From Planctomycetota bacterium (GTDB lineage: Bacteria; Planctomycetota; UBA8108): a stretch of 5,425 nt of DNA. This document shows positions 5,422 through 5,425 of the stretch, in pieces (position 1 is the first letter of the stretch; every line of letters starts with the position of its first letter). The notes under the pieces were generated by a model, which ran no database searches, was not told the DNA's origin, and worked only from the letters and a program-made list of their open reading frames with translations. The DNA lies in contig JAKUSY010000231.1 of the NCBI GenBank assembly GCA_022451445.1, positions 1-5,425 on the forward strand, written 5' to 3'. The translations under genes were made by a program, and so were the position numbers.

Positions 5422-5425
5422 GGTA
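5407..5425 (+). CDS. Possible start of a further gene, cut by the window edge
   Basis: ATG at 5407 opens a frame reading MTENAG and running off the window. Only six codons are visible, and the upstream GGAAACGG is a poor Shine-Dalgarno, so this is a suggestion from position and reading only. No function can be proposed. Confidence 0.2.

Overview
This is a compact, GC-rich bacterial chromosomal window with two divergently transcribed gene sets separated by a 108-bp control region. The codon use favours G or C at third positions throughout, and there are no mobile elements, CRISPR arrays or rRNA/tRNA genes. The organism is most likely Gram-negative: it has a murein-recycling etherase, an exported thioredoxin-fold protein and a short menaquinone-type operon. 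The gene style (secreted Cys-less thioredoxin-like protein with a helical tail, methyltransferase with an unusual extension, MqnP-like prenyltransferase) fits a deep-branching phylum such as Planctomycetota, Acidobacteriota or a related candidate lineage. The sequence alone does not settle the phylum.

Minus strand, read from about 1977 down to 16: a probable exported protein of 330 residues with a thioredoxin-like N-terminal half lacking catalytic cysteines, followed 21 nt later by murQ (N-acetylmuramic acid 6-phosphate etherase). They look like a two-gene transcription unit. The 15 bases to the left of the murQ stop contain no identifiable gene.

Positions 1978-2085 are the divergent intergenic region. 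It holds a strong Shine-Dalgarno for the leftward unit, a weak candidate sigma-70-like promoter, and a nested inverted repeat (2014-2052) that could be an operator or an mRNA hairpin.

Plus strand, 2086-5261: a tight three-gene operon, ubiE/menG (with about 300 extra C-terminal residues) - ubiX - ubiA/mqnP-like. The first two genes overlap by 4 bp (ATGA) and the next two are 6 nt apart. The three products cover late quinone assembly: attachment of the polyprenyl tail (UbiA family), supply of prenylated FMN for a UbiD-type decarboxylase (UbiX) and C-methylation of the ring (UbiE/MenG). With an MqnP-like UbiA this fits the end of the futalosine menaquinone route, but the decarboxylase itself and MqnA-D are not in the window.

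The most unusual feature is the methyltransferase. A complete UbiE/MenG domain (about residues 1-249) is continued in frame by a roughly 300-residue region with no homologue I recognise. Its first part has the strand/helix order of the ribosomal L7/L12 C-terminal fold. A perfect 8-bp DNA hairpin sits exactly at the junction. Downstream of the operon, 5262-5425 is non-coding (except for a possible gene start at 5407) and rich in inverted repeats, including alternatives that cannot form at the same time.
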